A stretch of 64,000 nt of DNA from CAYFKJ01 sp964528595 (GTDB taxonomy: Bacteria; Pseudomonadota; Alphaproteobacteria; UBA2966), in assembly GCA_964528595.1 (NCBI GenBank), contig CAZGTM010000016.1:5937-69936 (forward strand). The letters run 5' to 3'. This document shows positions 32,401 through 40,089 of this stretch, piece by piece. Below the pieces are notes generated by a model. It was not told the origin of the DNA, did no database searches, and worked only from the letters and a program-made list of their open reading frames with translations. The position numbers and the translations under genes were made by a program. Position 1 is the stretch's first letter; every line of letters starts with the position of its first letter.

Positions 32401-32597
32401 GCCAGTATGGTGTCCTCCAGTTCAACGCGCACGCCCGTGCGGCCAAGCGTCAAGGCTTCCTTCAGGTATGGCGTGAGAAATCCCAGGGAGACCGGACCGG
32501 ACGACAGCAGCCAGGCCGTGACCGCAAGCAAAACGGCAAGGCCGGCCGCCATGGCAGCGATAACCTGAAGAATGAATTTGCCTGCTGGAAGGATCAC
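29448..32597 (-). CDS. Large AsmA-like (DUF3971/YhdP-type) inner-membrane protein
   Basis: A 1049-residue protein with one N-terminal membrane helix (FILQVIAAMAAGLAVLLAVT, residues ~8-30) and a long periplasmic beta-rich body. The pattern of repeated beta strands and the C-terminal GVVDRNREQISLAGTLVP, LGDIFVGGKGQGLFGVTF region match the AsmA_2 C-terminal domain. TamB/AsmA/YhdP proteins form hydrophobic grooves that move phospholipids to the outer membrane; this one has the size of YhdP-like members. It is convergent with tyrS and divergent from glnE. Family assignment is good and the specific role is inferred. Confidence 0.85.
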   Translation of the reverse strand: MILPAGKFILQVIAAMAAGLAVLLAVTAWLLSSGPVSLGFLTPYLKEALTLGRTGVRVELEDTILAWAGWDRTLDIRAIGVRLLNEEGGLIAGVPEVSLGLSGTALLDGRLVPTTLDLLRPKIRLLRTREGQIDLGLGTKVGSATDAAAGAMLQTLLQPSPADRRDGFLSLVRILDADLIVVDKASRTTWRAPWADLTMLRTDAGIDAELTADLEIGGGATRIVVKGLYELKGGSTALEVLLADFEPARLATHVDELAELGALTAPISGTITTVLNADGGLAPVDFDLTGGPGSVALPEFFSGTLVFTQMSARGSVVDDFSAVRFDEVFFDAGGPSGVARGLATIDGANGQLAFGGRLEGEFRDLRIDDLGEYWPPKLAPAAREWVTTNIRDGVVGNGKIVMQVSPEEYLKGELSEEALELNIEFDGLTARYLDDLPELVEARGTARMTVSTLDIALASGQISELEITEGNVRIDGLDSDTASADISFVASGPISDGLTALNNPPFEFANLMALDPDDTSGQLAARARFAFPLKDEIEMEEIRFAAAANLRDFGMKSGMEGYALDGGSMVVRIDANGMDVDGSVNVAGVPANVKWRKDFHGEHAATTSLSIAMLLDEASRGALGMPELPWLSGAVPVTAELLADGWHISRGSVTAELTGAVLSIPELIWSKAQSVAGQAKFNFALPAKPDDPAEQTNQGIISNFSYAGGGLEAQGQVEVGPDFEFRRLELSRLKLGESDVTVSLRPLVPSGYFVALNGARFDMRPYISQFVGGDAESDLPRLKLEARLGQMILGDGHVLNQMRGRAVYNGSGWEEMRAVGALKQGAPVDISVKSGAEKSEIIVVSKNGGAFARDLGIFENAIGGQLSITATIDEASDGRPVSGQVIFKKFKVVDAPTLTRILTVGSLADVADLLAGTGISFDEFEAPFVMQNGMIKTEGARGAGSSIGINFDGVVDRNREQISLAGTLVPANILNTVPGKIPILGDIFVGGKGQGLFGVTFQVTGPVSEPKVTVNPLSALAPGILRTIFFGRRQPDDDDEGVIDRESAN

Positions 32598-32751
32598 GTG
32601 GTTTGTCCGGGTACGCTAATGTGTTTCAACCGCTAATATCATAACTCCAGGCCGCAGCCGCAACGGGTCGGCCGATTTTACCGCCGCTCACCTTGACCCA
32701 TTCCCTCGCTTCAAGCAGCATGCCGTATTCTTCGGCAGGAAGGAAATTTGC

Positions 32752-35724
32752 GTGTTCGCTCTGTTTGCCGACGCTTCCTCGTTACCTCCACCACACGACG
32801 CAGAGAGCGTCGAGAACGGTTTCAGCGATTGGTATGCCGCCGCCAATTCAAGCGCCGACGACGGCCATTCCGATTTCATTCACGCCTTCGCAGCAGATGA
32901 GGCCGGCCGAGCGTTCCTGACGGCGCTATTCGGCAATAGCCCTTATCTCGCGCGAAACGTGATTAGAGATCCGGGGTTCGTCCAGAGTATAGCAAGCCAG
33001 GCGCCGGAAATCAGCCTGCAAGCGCTGTTTGACCAAGTTCGGGACCAAGCCCGTGACGCCGCCAACGCGGCAGGTTTGATGACGGTTCTGCGCAAGGGTA
33101 AATCCCGTCTGGCTTTGTTGACCGCGGCGGCGGACCTGACCGGCAGCTGGTCCCTGGCGGACGTCACGGCGGCCTTGTCGACTTACGCCGCCGTGTCGCT
33201 GAACATGGGTCTCGAATACTTGCTGCGGGCGGAAGCGGCGGCGGGCAATTTCGAGATCGCCGACCTGGAGGACCCCTGCCGCGGTTGCGGTCTGGCCATC
33301 CTGGGCATGGGTAAGCTCGGCGCCGATGAACTGAATTATTCCAGCGATATCGATTTGATCGTCTTGTGGGATCAGGAAATCGCCAGCTATGTCGGGCGGC
33401 GCGGACCCGAGGAGGGTTTTGTCCGCCTGACCCGGGATCTGGTGAAAATAATCCAGGACAGAACCGGAGACGGTTACGTTTTCCGCACGGACCTTCGACT
33501 GCGCCCGGATGCCGGGGCGACGCCGGTCGCACTGTCGATGGCGGCGGCGGAAAACTACTACGAAAGCGTCGGCCAGAACTGGGAGCGCGCCGCCATGATC
33601 AAGGCGCGCACGGTGGCCGGGGACATCGACGCGGGCAACGGCTTTCTGCAGCGCATTTCTCCCTTCATCTGGCGCAAGTTTCTCGACTTCGCGGCGATCG
33701 AGGATATCCACTCAATCAAACGCCAAATCCACGCCCATAAAGGCCACCAGCGGGTGACGGTGCCGGGACACAACATCAAGGTGGGACGAGGCGGAATCCG
33801 CGAGATCGAGTTTTTCGCCCAGACCCAGCAGCTTATCGCCGGTGGGCGCGATCCCACGCTGCGCCAGTCGGGCACCTGTGCGGCGCTGACCGCATTGGCC
33901 GACGCCGCCCAGATAACGCCTGATGTCGCCGACGAGATGATCGACAGTTACGGCTATTTCCGCCGTTTGGAGCATCGGCTTCAGATGATTGCCGACGAAC
34001 AAACCCAAACTCTGCCGGACGACCCTCAGGGCTTGGCGCACATCGCCACGTTTTCCGGCTACAAGGATGTTTCCCTGTTCGAAACGGATGTCCTTGCGCA
34101 CCTCGAAAGGGTGGAAAGTCATTACGCGCGGTTGTTCGAGGACGCCCCCGATCTGGGTGCCGGCGATGGCGTCGACGGCAATCTGGTCTTCACCGGCACT
34201 GAAGATGATCCCGGCACGATCGAAACGCTGGCGTCGATGGGCTACCGCGAACCCACCACGGCCGCCGCGGCCATCCGGCGCTGGCATCACGGCCGCTACC
34301 GGGCGACCCGCAGCGTCCGTGCCCGCGAACTGTTGACCGAACTGATGCCGATCCTGCTTTCCACGCTGGCCAACACGTTGAACCCCGACGCGGCGCTGCT
34401 GAAATTTGACGAATTCCTCGGCAAACTGCCGTCGGGCGTTCAGCTTTTTTCGCTCTTTCACGCCCACCCAGGTTTGCTGAACCTGGTCGGCGAAATTATG
34501 GGCGGTGCGCCCCGTTTGGCGGAATATCTCAGCCGCAATCCGAGCCTGCTGGACGGCGTCATTTCCTCTGGCTTTTACGATCCGTTGCCGGACGCCAACG
34601 AATTGAGGTCGGAATTGGAAGGCGCACTTAGCCGGGCCCGGGACATTCAAGACGTTTTGGACATCACCCGGCGCTGGAGCCACGGCCGGCGCTTTCAGAT
34701 CGGCGTGCAAAATCTGCGTCATATCCTGGATGCCAATGCCGCCGGGCCGGCGCTGGCCGACCTTGCCGATGTCCCCATCCGGGCCCTTCTGGGGTGCGTA
34801 TCGGACGAACTGGCGGAAAAGCACGGCGTCGTGCCGGGCGGCGAATTCGTGGTCATCGCCATGGGTAAGCTGGGCGCCCGCGAAATGACGGCAGGCTCGG
34901 ACCTGGATCTGACGTTCGTCTACGATCACCCGGACGATGTGTCGTCCTCCGACGGTCAACGGCCCCTGTCGGTCACGGAGTACTACGCGCGCTTGGCCAA
35001 GCGGCTCATCAATGCCCTCAACGCGATGACCGGCGAAGGCCGGCTATATGACGTCGACATGCGCCTGCGCCCGTCCGGCGCCGCCGGCCCGATCGCCGTG
35101 CGTCTCGACGGCTTTGCAAGCTACCAGACCACGGACGCTTGGACCTGGGAGCACATGGCGCTGGTGCGGGCCCGGATCGTGGCCGGACCGGACCACCTGG
35201 CCGGGCAGGTCGAACAAACCGTTCGTCAGATCATGAGCGCCCGGCGCGACGGGGACAAACTGTTGCATGACGTGGCGGAGATGCGGGAGCGCATCGAACG
35301 CGACCGGCCGACCTCAAACCCATGGTCCGTGAAATACGTGCGCGGCGGCATCGTCGATCTGGAATTCATCGCCCAGTACCTCGTCCTGCGGCACGCCCAC
35401 GAAAAACCGGAGGTCATCGACGGCAACACCAGCGGCGCCTTCGAGCGCCTAAGGGAAACCGGGCTGCTCGATCAGGGGACGGCGGGCGACCTGATCGACG
35501 CCATTGTCCTGATGCGCAACGTTCAGGGATTGTTGCGACAAACCACGAGCGACGATTTCGAAGACGTGAACGCGCCGGAGGGCCTGCGCGCCGCCCTGGC
35601 CGCGGCGGTCGGGGAGCCGGATTTCAGCGCCGCGCGCGCCCACCTGATCGACACCCAGGCGCGTGTCTTCCAATTGTTCGGAAACATCGTTAGTGAACCA
35701 GCTTCGCTCTTGAAACCCCAGTAA
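32752..35724 (+). CDS. glnE: Glutamine synthetase adenylyltransferase/deadenylase
   Basis: A 990-residue bifunctional enzyme with two nucleotidyltransferase-like halves. The N-terminal deadenylylase domain has LGMGKLGADELNYSSDIDLI (residues ~183-202) and the C-terminal adenylylase AMGKLGAREMTAGSDLDLTF (~704-723), each with the paired metal Asp residues. Further conserved pieces are WERAAMIKARTVAG, GRGGIREIEFFAQTQQL and VRGGIVDLEFIAQYLVL. It modifies glutamine synthetase in response to PII. The GTG at 32752 is preceded by AGGAAGGAAA, which supports this start. Confidence 0.95.
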   Translation: MFALFADASSLPPPHDAESVENGFSDWYAAANSSADDGHSDFIHAFAADEAGRAFLTALFGNSPYLARNVIRDPGFVQSIASQAPEISLQALFDQVRDQARDAANAAGLMTVLRKGKSRLALLTAAADLTGSWSLADVTAALSTYAAVSLNMGLEYLLRAEAAAGNFEIADLEDPCRGCGLAILGMGKLGADELNYSSDIDLIVLWDQEIASYVGRRGPEEGFVRLTRDLVKIIQDRTGDGYVFRTDLRLRPDAGATPVALSMAAAENYYESVGQNWERAAMIKARTVAGDIDAGNGFLQRISPFIWRKFLDFAAIEDIHSIKRQIHAHKGHQRVTVPGHNIKVGRGGIREIEFFAQTQQLIAGGRDPTLRQSGTCAALTALADAAQITPDVADEMIDSYGYFRRLEHRLQMIADEQTQTLPDDPQGLAHIATFSGYKDVSLFETDVLAHLERVESHYARLFEDAPDLGAGDGVDGNLVFTGTEDDPGTIETLASMGYREPTTAAAAIRRWHHGRYRATRSVRARELLTELMPILLSTLANTLNPDAALLKFDEFLGKLPSGVQLFSLFHAHPGLLNLVGEIMGGAPRLAEYLSRNPSLLDGVISSGFYDPLPDANELRSELEGALSRARDIQDVLDITRRWSHGRRFQIGVQNLRHILDANAAGPALADLADVPIRALLGCVSDELAEKHGVVPGGEFVVIAMGKLGAREMTAGSDLDLTFVYDHPDDVSSSDGQRPLSVTEYYARLAKRLINALNAMTGEGRLYDVDMRLRPSGAAGPIAVRLDGFASYQTTDAWTWEHMALVRARIVAGPDHLAGQVEQTVRQIMSARRDGDKLLHDVAEMRERIERDRPTSNPWSVKYVRGGIVDLEFIAQYLVLRHAHEKPEVIDGNTSGAFERLRETGLLDQGTAGDLIDAIVLMRNVQGLLRQTTSDDFEDVNAPEGLRAALAAAVGEPDFSAARAHLIDTQARVFQLFGNIVSEPASLLKPQ

Positions 35725-35782
35725 AACGATTGATCTAAAATATTAGATATATTGTATAATTAATTGATTTATATAATTTTTA
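35725..35782 (+). promoter_or_regulatory. AT-rich leader/promoter before DUF455
   Basis: These 58 bases are almost entirely A/T within a GC-rich genome. They contain a palindrome ATCTAA-(4)-TTAGAT (35733-35748), a perfect -10 hexamer TATAAT at 35755-35760 and a second at 35772-35777. There is no Shine-Dalgarno before the ATG at 35783. If the second hexamer is used, the mRNA would start close to the ATG and be leaderless. Confidence 0.45.
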
Positions 35783-36619
35783 ATGGCAAATCCGCAATCA
35801 CTCCTCGCCCACGCCACGGAAATTCTCGAAACGCCGGACCCAGCGGATAAAGTGGCGCTAAGCCGGGCACTGGCGGCCGCCTGGCGCGACGGCCAGCTGG
35901 CGCTCAGCCTTTCGGGTGATCCCTCTCCCCCGCTCCGCCCTGCCCGACCGGCACGCCCCGAGTTGCGCCCGCCGCGGGACATGCCCAAGCGCAGCGCCGC
36001 TGGCGAGCGGGGAAAGGGAGCGTTGCTGCACGCCCTGGCGCACATCGAGCTGAACGCCATCGATCTGGCCTGGGACATCATCGCCCGTTTCGCATCTGCT
36101 GAGCCGTTTCTGCGGCAGTCACCTGGCACCGCCGCTGCCTTTTGTAACGACTGGGTCGGCGTCGCCGCCGAGGAAGCCGGTCACTTCGAGTTGCTGGCGC
36201 AGCGCTTGGACCATATTGGTCTGGCGTACGGCGATCTGCCCGCCCATGACGGGCTGTGGGAGGCCGCGACGGTTACCGCCGGCGATCTGCTCGCCCGGCT
36301 GGCCCTCGTTCCCCTGGTTTTGGAAGCCCGGGGGCTGGACGTCACGCCGGACACGGTGGAACGTCTCCGCTCACACGGCCACGACGATGATGCGGCGGCA
36401 TTGGAGGTAATTTACCACGACGAAATCAAACACGTCCGGGCCGGTTTCAAGTGGTTTTCCCGGCTCGCGGAGCACCGCGGGCTGCGGGCGGAGGTCGCCT
36501 ACCGGGAATTGGTCACCCGGCATTTCAAAGGACGCGTTCAAGGGCCGTTCAATGTACCGGCCCGCGCATTAGCGGGATTTGAGGAAAAATTTTATGTTCC
36601 ATTGGACCCGAAACGTTAA
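35783..36619 (+). CDS. DUF455 ferritin-like protein
   Basis: A 278-residue protein of the DUF455 family, a ferritin-like four-helix fold. Candidate diiron ligands are in ALAHIELNAIDLAWD, AAEEAGHFELLAQRL and EVIYHDEIKHVRAGFKWF, spaced as Glu/His pairs. No reaction is established for the family that I can state. A proline/arginine-rich linker (SPPLRPARPARPELRPPRD, residues ~48-66) precedes the fold. The region ahead of the ATG is extremely AT-rich and lacks a ribosome-binding site. Confidence 0.85.
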   Translation: MANPQSLLAHATEILETPDPADKVALSRALAAAWRDGQLALSLSGDPSPPLRPARPARPELRPPRDMPKRSAAGERGKGALLHALAHIELNAIDLAWDIIARFASAEPFLRQSPGTAAAFCNDWVGVAAEEAGHFELLAQRLDHIGLAYGDLPAHDGLWEAATVTAGDLLARLALVPLVLEARGLDVTPDTVERLRSHGHDDDAAALEVIYHDEIKHVRAGFKWFSRLAEHRGLRAEVAYRELVTRHFKGRVQGPFNVPARALAGFEEKFYVPLDPKR

Positions 36620-36763
36620 AATTTTTTAAACACACGGTGGACAAGGCGCGTTCATCATGGAAATCTACCGTTTTGGCGGTCCGGCCCTGGGAATTTGATG
36701 GGACCGGGCTTGTTGTAGCGGTTTGATCATCTTTTTGATCATTTAGACATATACGGAAGGCTT

Positions 36764-38098
36764 ATGGCGGTCGACGAGACCATCACGTGGCGGGTGCGCG
36801 CAAAACGACTCTGGAAACGCATGTTTCCGGAGCGGGAGTTTTATTATCGCAGCCGCGGTCATGTTCATTACGTCTCCCTGGGCGGCGCTTCCCAAACCGT
36901 CATCTCGGTGGCGGTCCTCGCCTTTTTCGGCTGGGTTGCCTTCGCCTCGGTCTACCTGATCTTCAAAAACGAAATTATCGAGAGCAAAAATCGTCAGATT
37001 GCGACGATGGAGCATACCTATGATGAGCTGGCCAGCCAGCTGATCAACACCGAGGAACGTTTCACCGCGATGACCCGCGAACTGGAGGAAAAGCACCGCC
37101 AGTTGGTCAAGATCGTCGCCCTGAAGGATTCCCTGGAACAAAAACTCGGCTCGCTCACCGAGGAACTCGATCAGGTCTCTTCCGCCCGCGACGAGGTCAT
37201 CAAAGTCAAAAAGGACCTGAAACGCCGTCTGGCTAATATGGAATCGACGCTTGAGGTTACGACCAACGAACGCAGCGGCCTCAGCAAGGCGCTCGACGGA
37301 GCGTTGGAAAAGCTCAGTCAGTTGACCCTACAGCGAGATAGCGCCCGGGAGCGGCGCGACGCGCTCAGCGATCACGTCAATGAACTGGAAGGCAGGCTGG
37401 CCGAAATTAAATTCTCCCAGCAGAACCTGATCGCGCGGCTTCATGAGCGTACGGAATTGAATGTCGCCGAAATGGAAGAAATGATCAAAATCACCAAGCT
37501 TGACGTCGAAGGCCTGGTCAAGCGCGCCGTGCCGGAGAGCAAAGGCGTCGGTGGACCGCTGATCAACCTCGATGCCGGCGACGCCGCCGACGAATTCGCC
37601 GGCATGGACCGGGGATACGAAAGCAGCGTCAGCGCGCTGGAATCGCATATCGGTCGCTGGGAAGCCCTGCAGAATATCCTGCAACGGCTGCCCCTGGCCG
37701 CCCCTGTCGACAGTTATTCGATCTCAAGCGGTTACGGCCGCCGCAAGGACCCTTTTACCAAGCGTTGGGCGAGCCATCACGGCCTCGATTTGGCCGGTGT
37801 TTTCAAAACCCGCGTCCGCGCCACCGCCGCGGGGGTCGTGACTTTCGCGGGCCGCAACGGCCCCCTCGGACGCATGATCGAAATCGACCACGGCCTGGGT
37901 CTCAAGACGCGCTATGGCCATTTGCACCGGATTCTTGTAAAAAAGGGGCAGCGTGTTGATTTTCGGGAGAAAATCGGTCTCATGGGGAGCACCGGCCGCA
38001 GCACGGGTTACCACGTTCATTACGAGGTGACCTTCAACGGCAAATCCCGAAATCCGGCCAATTTTTTGAAAGCGGGTAGATATGTTTTCAAGAACTGA
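36764..38098 (+). CDS. Membrane-anchored M23 (LytM) peptidase
   Basis: A 444-residue protein: cytoplasmic N-terminus, one membrane helix at residues ~45-66 (TVISVAVLAFFGWVAFASVY), a long coiled coil (~70-220) and a C-terminal M23 domain. The zinc ligands are visible as H and D in WASHHGLDLAG and H-x-H in GYHVHYEV; GHLHRI supplies another conserved His. Such proteins cleave peptidoglycan crosslinks. The 3' end overlaps a bactofilin gene by 17 bases, a conserved pairing in which the bactofilin scaffold positions the hydrolase. The start is preceded by GGAAGG. Just upstream (36712-36742) TTTGATCAT occurs twice. Confidence 0.9.
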   Translation: MAVDETITWRVRAKRLWKRMFPEREFYYRSRGHVHYVSLGGASQTVISVAVLAFFGWVAFASVYLIFKNEIIESKNRQIATMEHTYDELASQLINTEERFTAMTRELEEKHRQLVKIVALKDSLEQKLGSLTEELDQVSSARDEVIKVKKDLKRRLANMESTLEVTTNERSGLSKALDGALEKLSQLTLQRDSARERRDALSDHVNELEGRLAEIKFSQQNLIARLHERTELNVAEMEEMIKITKLDVEGLVKRAVPESKGVGGPLINLDAGDAADEFAGMDRGYESSVSALESHIGRWEALQNILQRLPLAAPVDSYSISSGYGRRKDPFTKRWASHHGLDLAGVFKTRVRATAAGVVTFAGRNGPLGRMIEIDHGLGLKTRYGHLHRILVKKGQRVDFREKIGLMGSTGRSTGYHVHYEVTFNGKSRNPANFLKAGRYVFKN

Positions 38099-38567
38099 CA
38101 AAGACCAAGCGGGACAAAGAGCAGCAAACGAGGGGGGTAACGTGGCACCATCCATCATCAGCGCCAATCTCCATATCGTCGGCAACCTGAAGACCGAAGG
38201 CGAAGTCCAGGTTGACGGCACGATCGACGGCGACGTTTCCATCCGTTCATTGACGATCGGGGAACACGCCAAGGTCTGCGGCGAAATCATCGCCCAAACC
38301 ATTGAGATCCGCGGCTCCATCGACGGCAAGGTAAAGGCCAAGGAAGTCAAGCTTTCCAAGACCGCCCACGTTGTCGGCGATATTGTCCATGAAATCCTTT
38401 CGGTGGAATCAGGCGCCTATATTGAGGGTCAGCTCAAACGGGCGGACGCCCAACCTGTAGTCAACAAGGCAAAGGCCTCGTTTGGCACCAAAGAAGCCGA
38501 AGCCAAGGTTCCGGAAGCTCCGATCAAAGAGGCGAAAGAACCGCCCAAAGCGGCGGCCACGGCCTAA
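38082..38567 (+). CDS. Bactofilin
   Basis: A 161-residue bactofilin (DUF583). The core beta-helix is SIISANLHIVGNLKTEGEVQ, VDGTIDGDVSIRSLTIGEHA, IRGSIDGKVKAKEVKLS and HEILSVESGAYIEGQLKR; the N- and C-terminal tails are polar, the latter rich in Lys/Glu/Ala. Bactofilins polymerise into membrane-associated filaments that localise cell-wall enzymes. The start lies inside the end of the M23 peptidase gene, so translation is coupled. A strong terminator follows. Confidence 0.95.
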   Translation: MFSRTDKDQAGQRAANEGGNVAPSIISANLHIVGNLKTEGEVQVDGTIDGDVSIRSLTIGEHAKVCGEIIAQTIEIRGSIDGKVKAKEVKLSKTAHVVGDIVHEILSVESGAYIEGQLKRADAQPVVNKAKASFGTKEAEAKVPEAPIKEAKEPPKAAATA

Positions 38568-38601
38568 AACGCCGCCGATTGGCGAAGTTCATTCGAATTT
38601 C

Positions 38602-38632
38602 ACGGCCCGCTCCCGGCGGGCCGTTTCTTTTT
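38602..38632 (+). terminator. Rho-independent terminator after bactofilin
   Basis: A 9-bp perfect stem ACGGCCCGC / GCGGGCCGT with a 5-nt loop is followed by TTCTTTTT. It lies 34 bases after the bactofilin stop and ends the M23-bactofilin operon; the opposite gene ends at 38648. Confidence 0.88.
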
Positions 38633-38647
38633 GTTCGGCGGGCGTTG

Positions 38648-39415
38648 TCAGTTCGCAGCGTCAAACATGCGGCTGACCAAGTCGCGCCGTGATTCCAAGG
38701 TCTTCGGGTAGGCCGTCCGGCTATGCGATAAGCCCAGTCCCAGGGCCGTTTCCGCCAGTTTGTAAGTCAATGGGCCGGGATTTATCACCGGCACGCTCAA
38801 GCGGTCGCTGAGATAGCCGTGGGCCTGATGCATCGTCGTCGAACCCAGCAAAATGACGTCGGCGCCGTCCTCCGCAACGCATTTGTTCGCGGCGTCCTCG
38901 AGTAACGGAAAGACTTCCTCCTCCTTTCCGCCCAGCAGGCCCCGGTTGTCGGGGGCGATGTCGATGCTGCGAACGGAGGCGCAATGATCCGTGAAGCGCA
39001 GGTCCTTGAGCGTCTTGACGTAGAGGTGTTTCCAATGGGGCCACATGGTGACGATGGAGAATTTTTCGCCCAGCAGCAAGGCCATGAGGACGGACGCCCG
39101 TCCAGGCCCGAACACCGGAATATCCAATTCCGATCGCAGCGCTGCGACGCCGGAATCGCTCATGGTGTCGATACAGACGGCATCGAAGCCGCGTTCCTGG
39201 GCACTCTGGCCGGCTTCGAGCATGCCCATGTCTGCCAGGATCAGGTCGGACTGACTCACGTAATTCTTAGGCGCCGCCCGCGTTGATTCAAATTCAAATG
39301 AAATATTGTCGCCCAATTGCACGGCGTCCAGTTGTTGACGGCGCAGGTTCAGGTCATCCTCGGACATGGGAAAAGGGACGATCACCAGGACACGATACTG
39401 CGCATTTTCACTCAT
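38648..39415 (-). CDS. Aspartate/glutamate/hydantoin racemase-family protein
   Basis: A 255-residue protein of the Asp/Glu racemase superfamily. The first catalytic Cys region is FDAVCIDTMSDSGVAALRSE, but the second, normally LGCT, reads ILLGSTTMHQAHG, so the second Cys is a Ser. A two-base racemase mechanism would be impaired; a one-Cys isomerase, decarboxylase or non-racemase role is possible, as known for some family members. The ATG at 39415 has GAGGAG seven bases upstream; an in-frame TTG at 39430 overlaps the preceding gene and is less likely. It is the last gene of a minus-strand three-gene operon. Confidence 0.78.
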   Translation of the reverse strand: MSENAQYRVLVIVPFPMSEDDLNLRRQQLDAVQLGDNISFEFESTRAAPKNYVSQSDLILADMGMLEAGQSAQERGFDAVCIDTMSDSGVAALRSELDIPVFGPGRASVLMALLLGEKFSIVTMWPHWKHLYVKTLKDLRFTDHCASVRSIDIAPDNRGLLGGKEEEVFPLLEDAANKCVAEDGADVILLGSTTMHQAHGYLSDRLSVPVINPGPLTYKLAETALGLGLSHSRTAYPKTLESRRDLVSRMFDAAN

Positions 39416-39426
39416 GGCGGATCTCC

Positions 39427-40089
39427 TCAATGATCGGGATGTAAGAATATACCGTTTCGCAGGAATTCGGCCGTTTGTGCGATGACCTCGCCGTGATCGC
39501 AGATGAAGGTGTGGTGGGCGTCGATCACAACATCATCCTTGGCGCCTTCCAGCCGGGTATTGGCCAGTTCGACGGTGCCGTCGTGTTCATGGCCGTGGCG
39601 GTGAAAGAGGTTGATGTAGGAGATCGGATTGAAGGGGTGGAAGTGCTGCACGCTGGCGATGATGCCGATCTCGGCGTCCGGCACGCCGAGCGACTGCAGC
39701 GCCGCTGAGCCCTCGGCCAAATCCTCCAGCGGCAAACCGAATATGAAGCGTGAAAAGGGCAAGGCGCCGAAGCTTGACACCACCCCCGCCCCCTGATTGG
39801 GCACGGCGATCAGCACGATGCGGCCCTGTTGCACGGGCGGGCGGTCCGACAAGGCGCCGCGGATGATGATACCGCCCAAGGAATGACCGACGAAATGCAC
39901 GGGGCCTTCGAAGTTCCGCTCCGCCAACCAGGTTCGGAATGCCTCGACGTGTTCCGCCAGGGTGCGCGTCCGGCTGGGGTAGTCCCAATAGGCTGCGCCG
40001 TAGCCTGCCGCTTCCAGGCCGCGGCCGAGCAGGCTCATGCTCGCCCAGCTTCGTCCCAGGCCGTGTACCAGAACCACCTGCTGCGTCAC
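39427..40089 (-). CDS. Alpha/beta hydrolase, lipase-like
   Basis: A 220-residue hydrolase with the oxyanion motif VLVHGLGRSWASM near the N-terminus and the nucleophile elbow in VHFVGHSLGGIIIRG; the C-terminal His lies in DAHHTFICDHGEV. The pattern resembles the DUF676/PGAP1-like esterases acting on lipid esters. The GTG start overlaps the stop of the acyltransferase gene (GTGA), so the two are coupled and may act on the same lipid class. The substrate is unknown. Confidence 0.82.
   Translation of the reverse strand: MTQQVVLVHGLGRSWASMSLLGRGLEAAGYGAAYWDYPSRTRTLAEHVEAFRTWLAERNFEGPVHFVGHSLGGIIIRGALSDRPPVQQGRIVLIAVPNQGAGVVSSFGALPFSRFIFGLPLEDLAEGSAALQSLGVPDAEIGIIASVQHFHPFNPISYINLFHRHGHEHDGTVELANTRLEGAKDDVVIDAHHTFICDHGEVIAQTAEFLRNGIFLHPDH

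Noticed and set aside
33712..34959. 415-codon open frame on the minus strand
   Set aside because: It is antisense to glnE and shows no recognisable domain.
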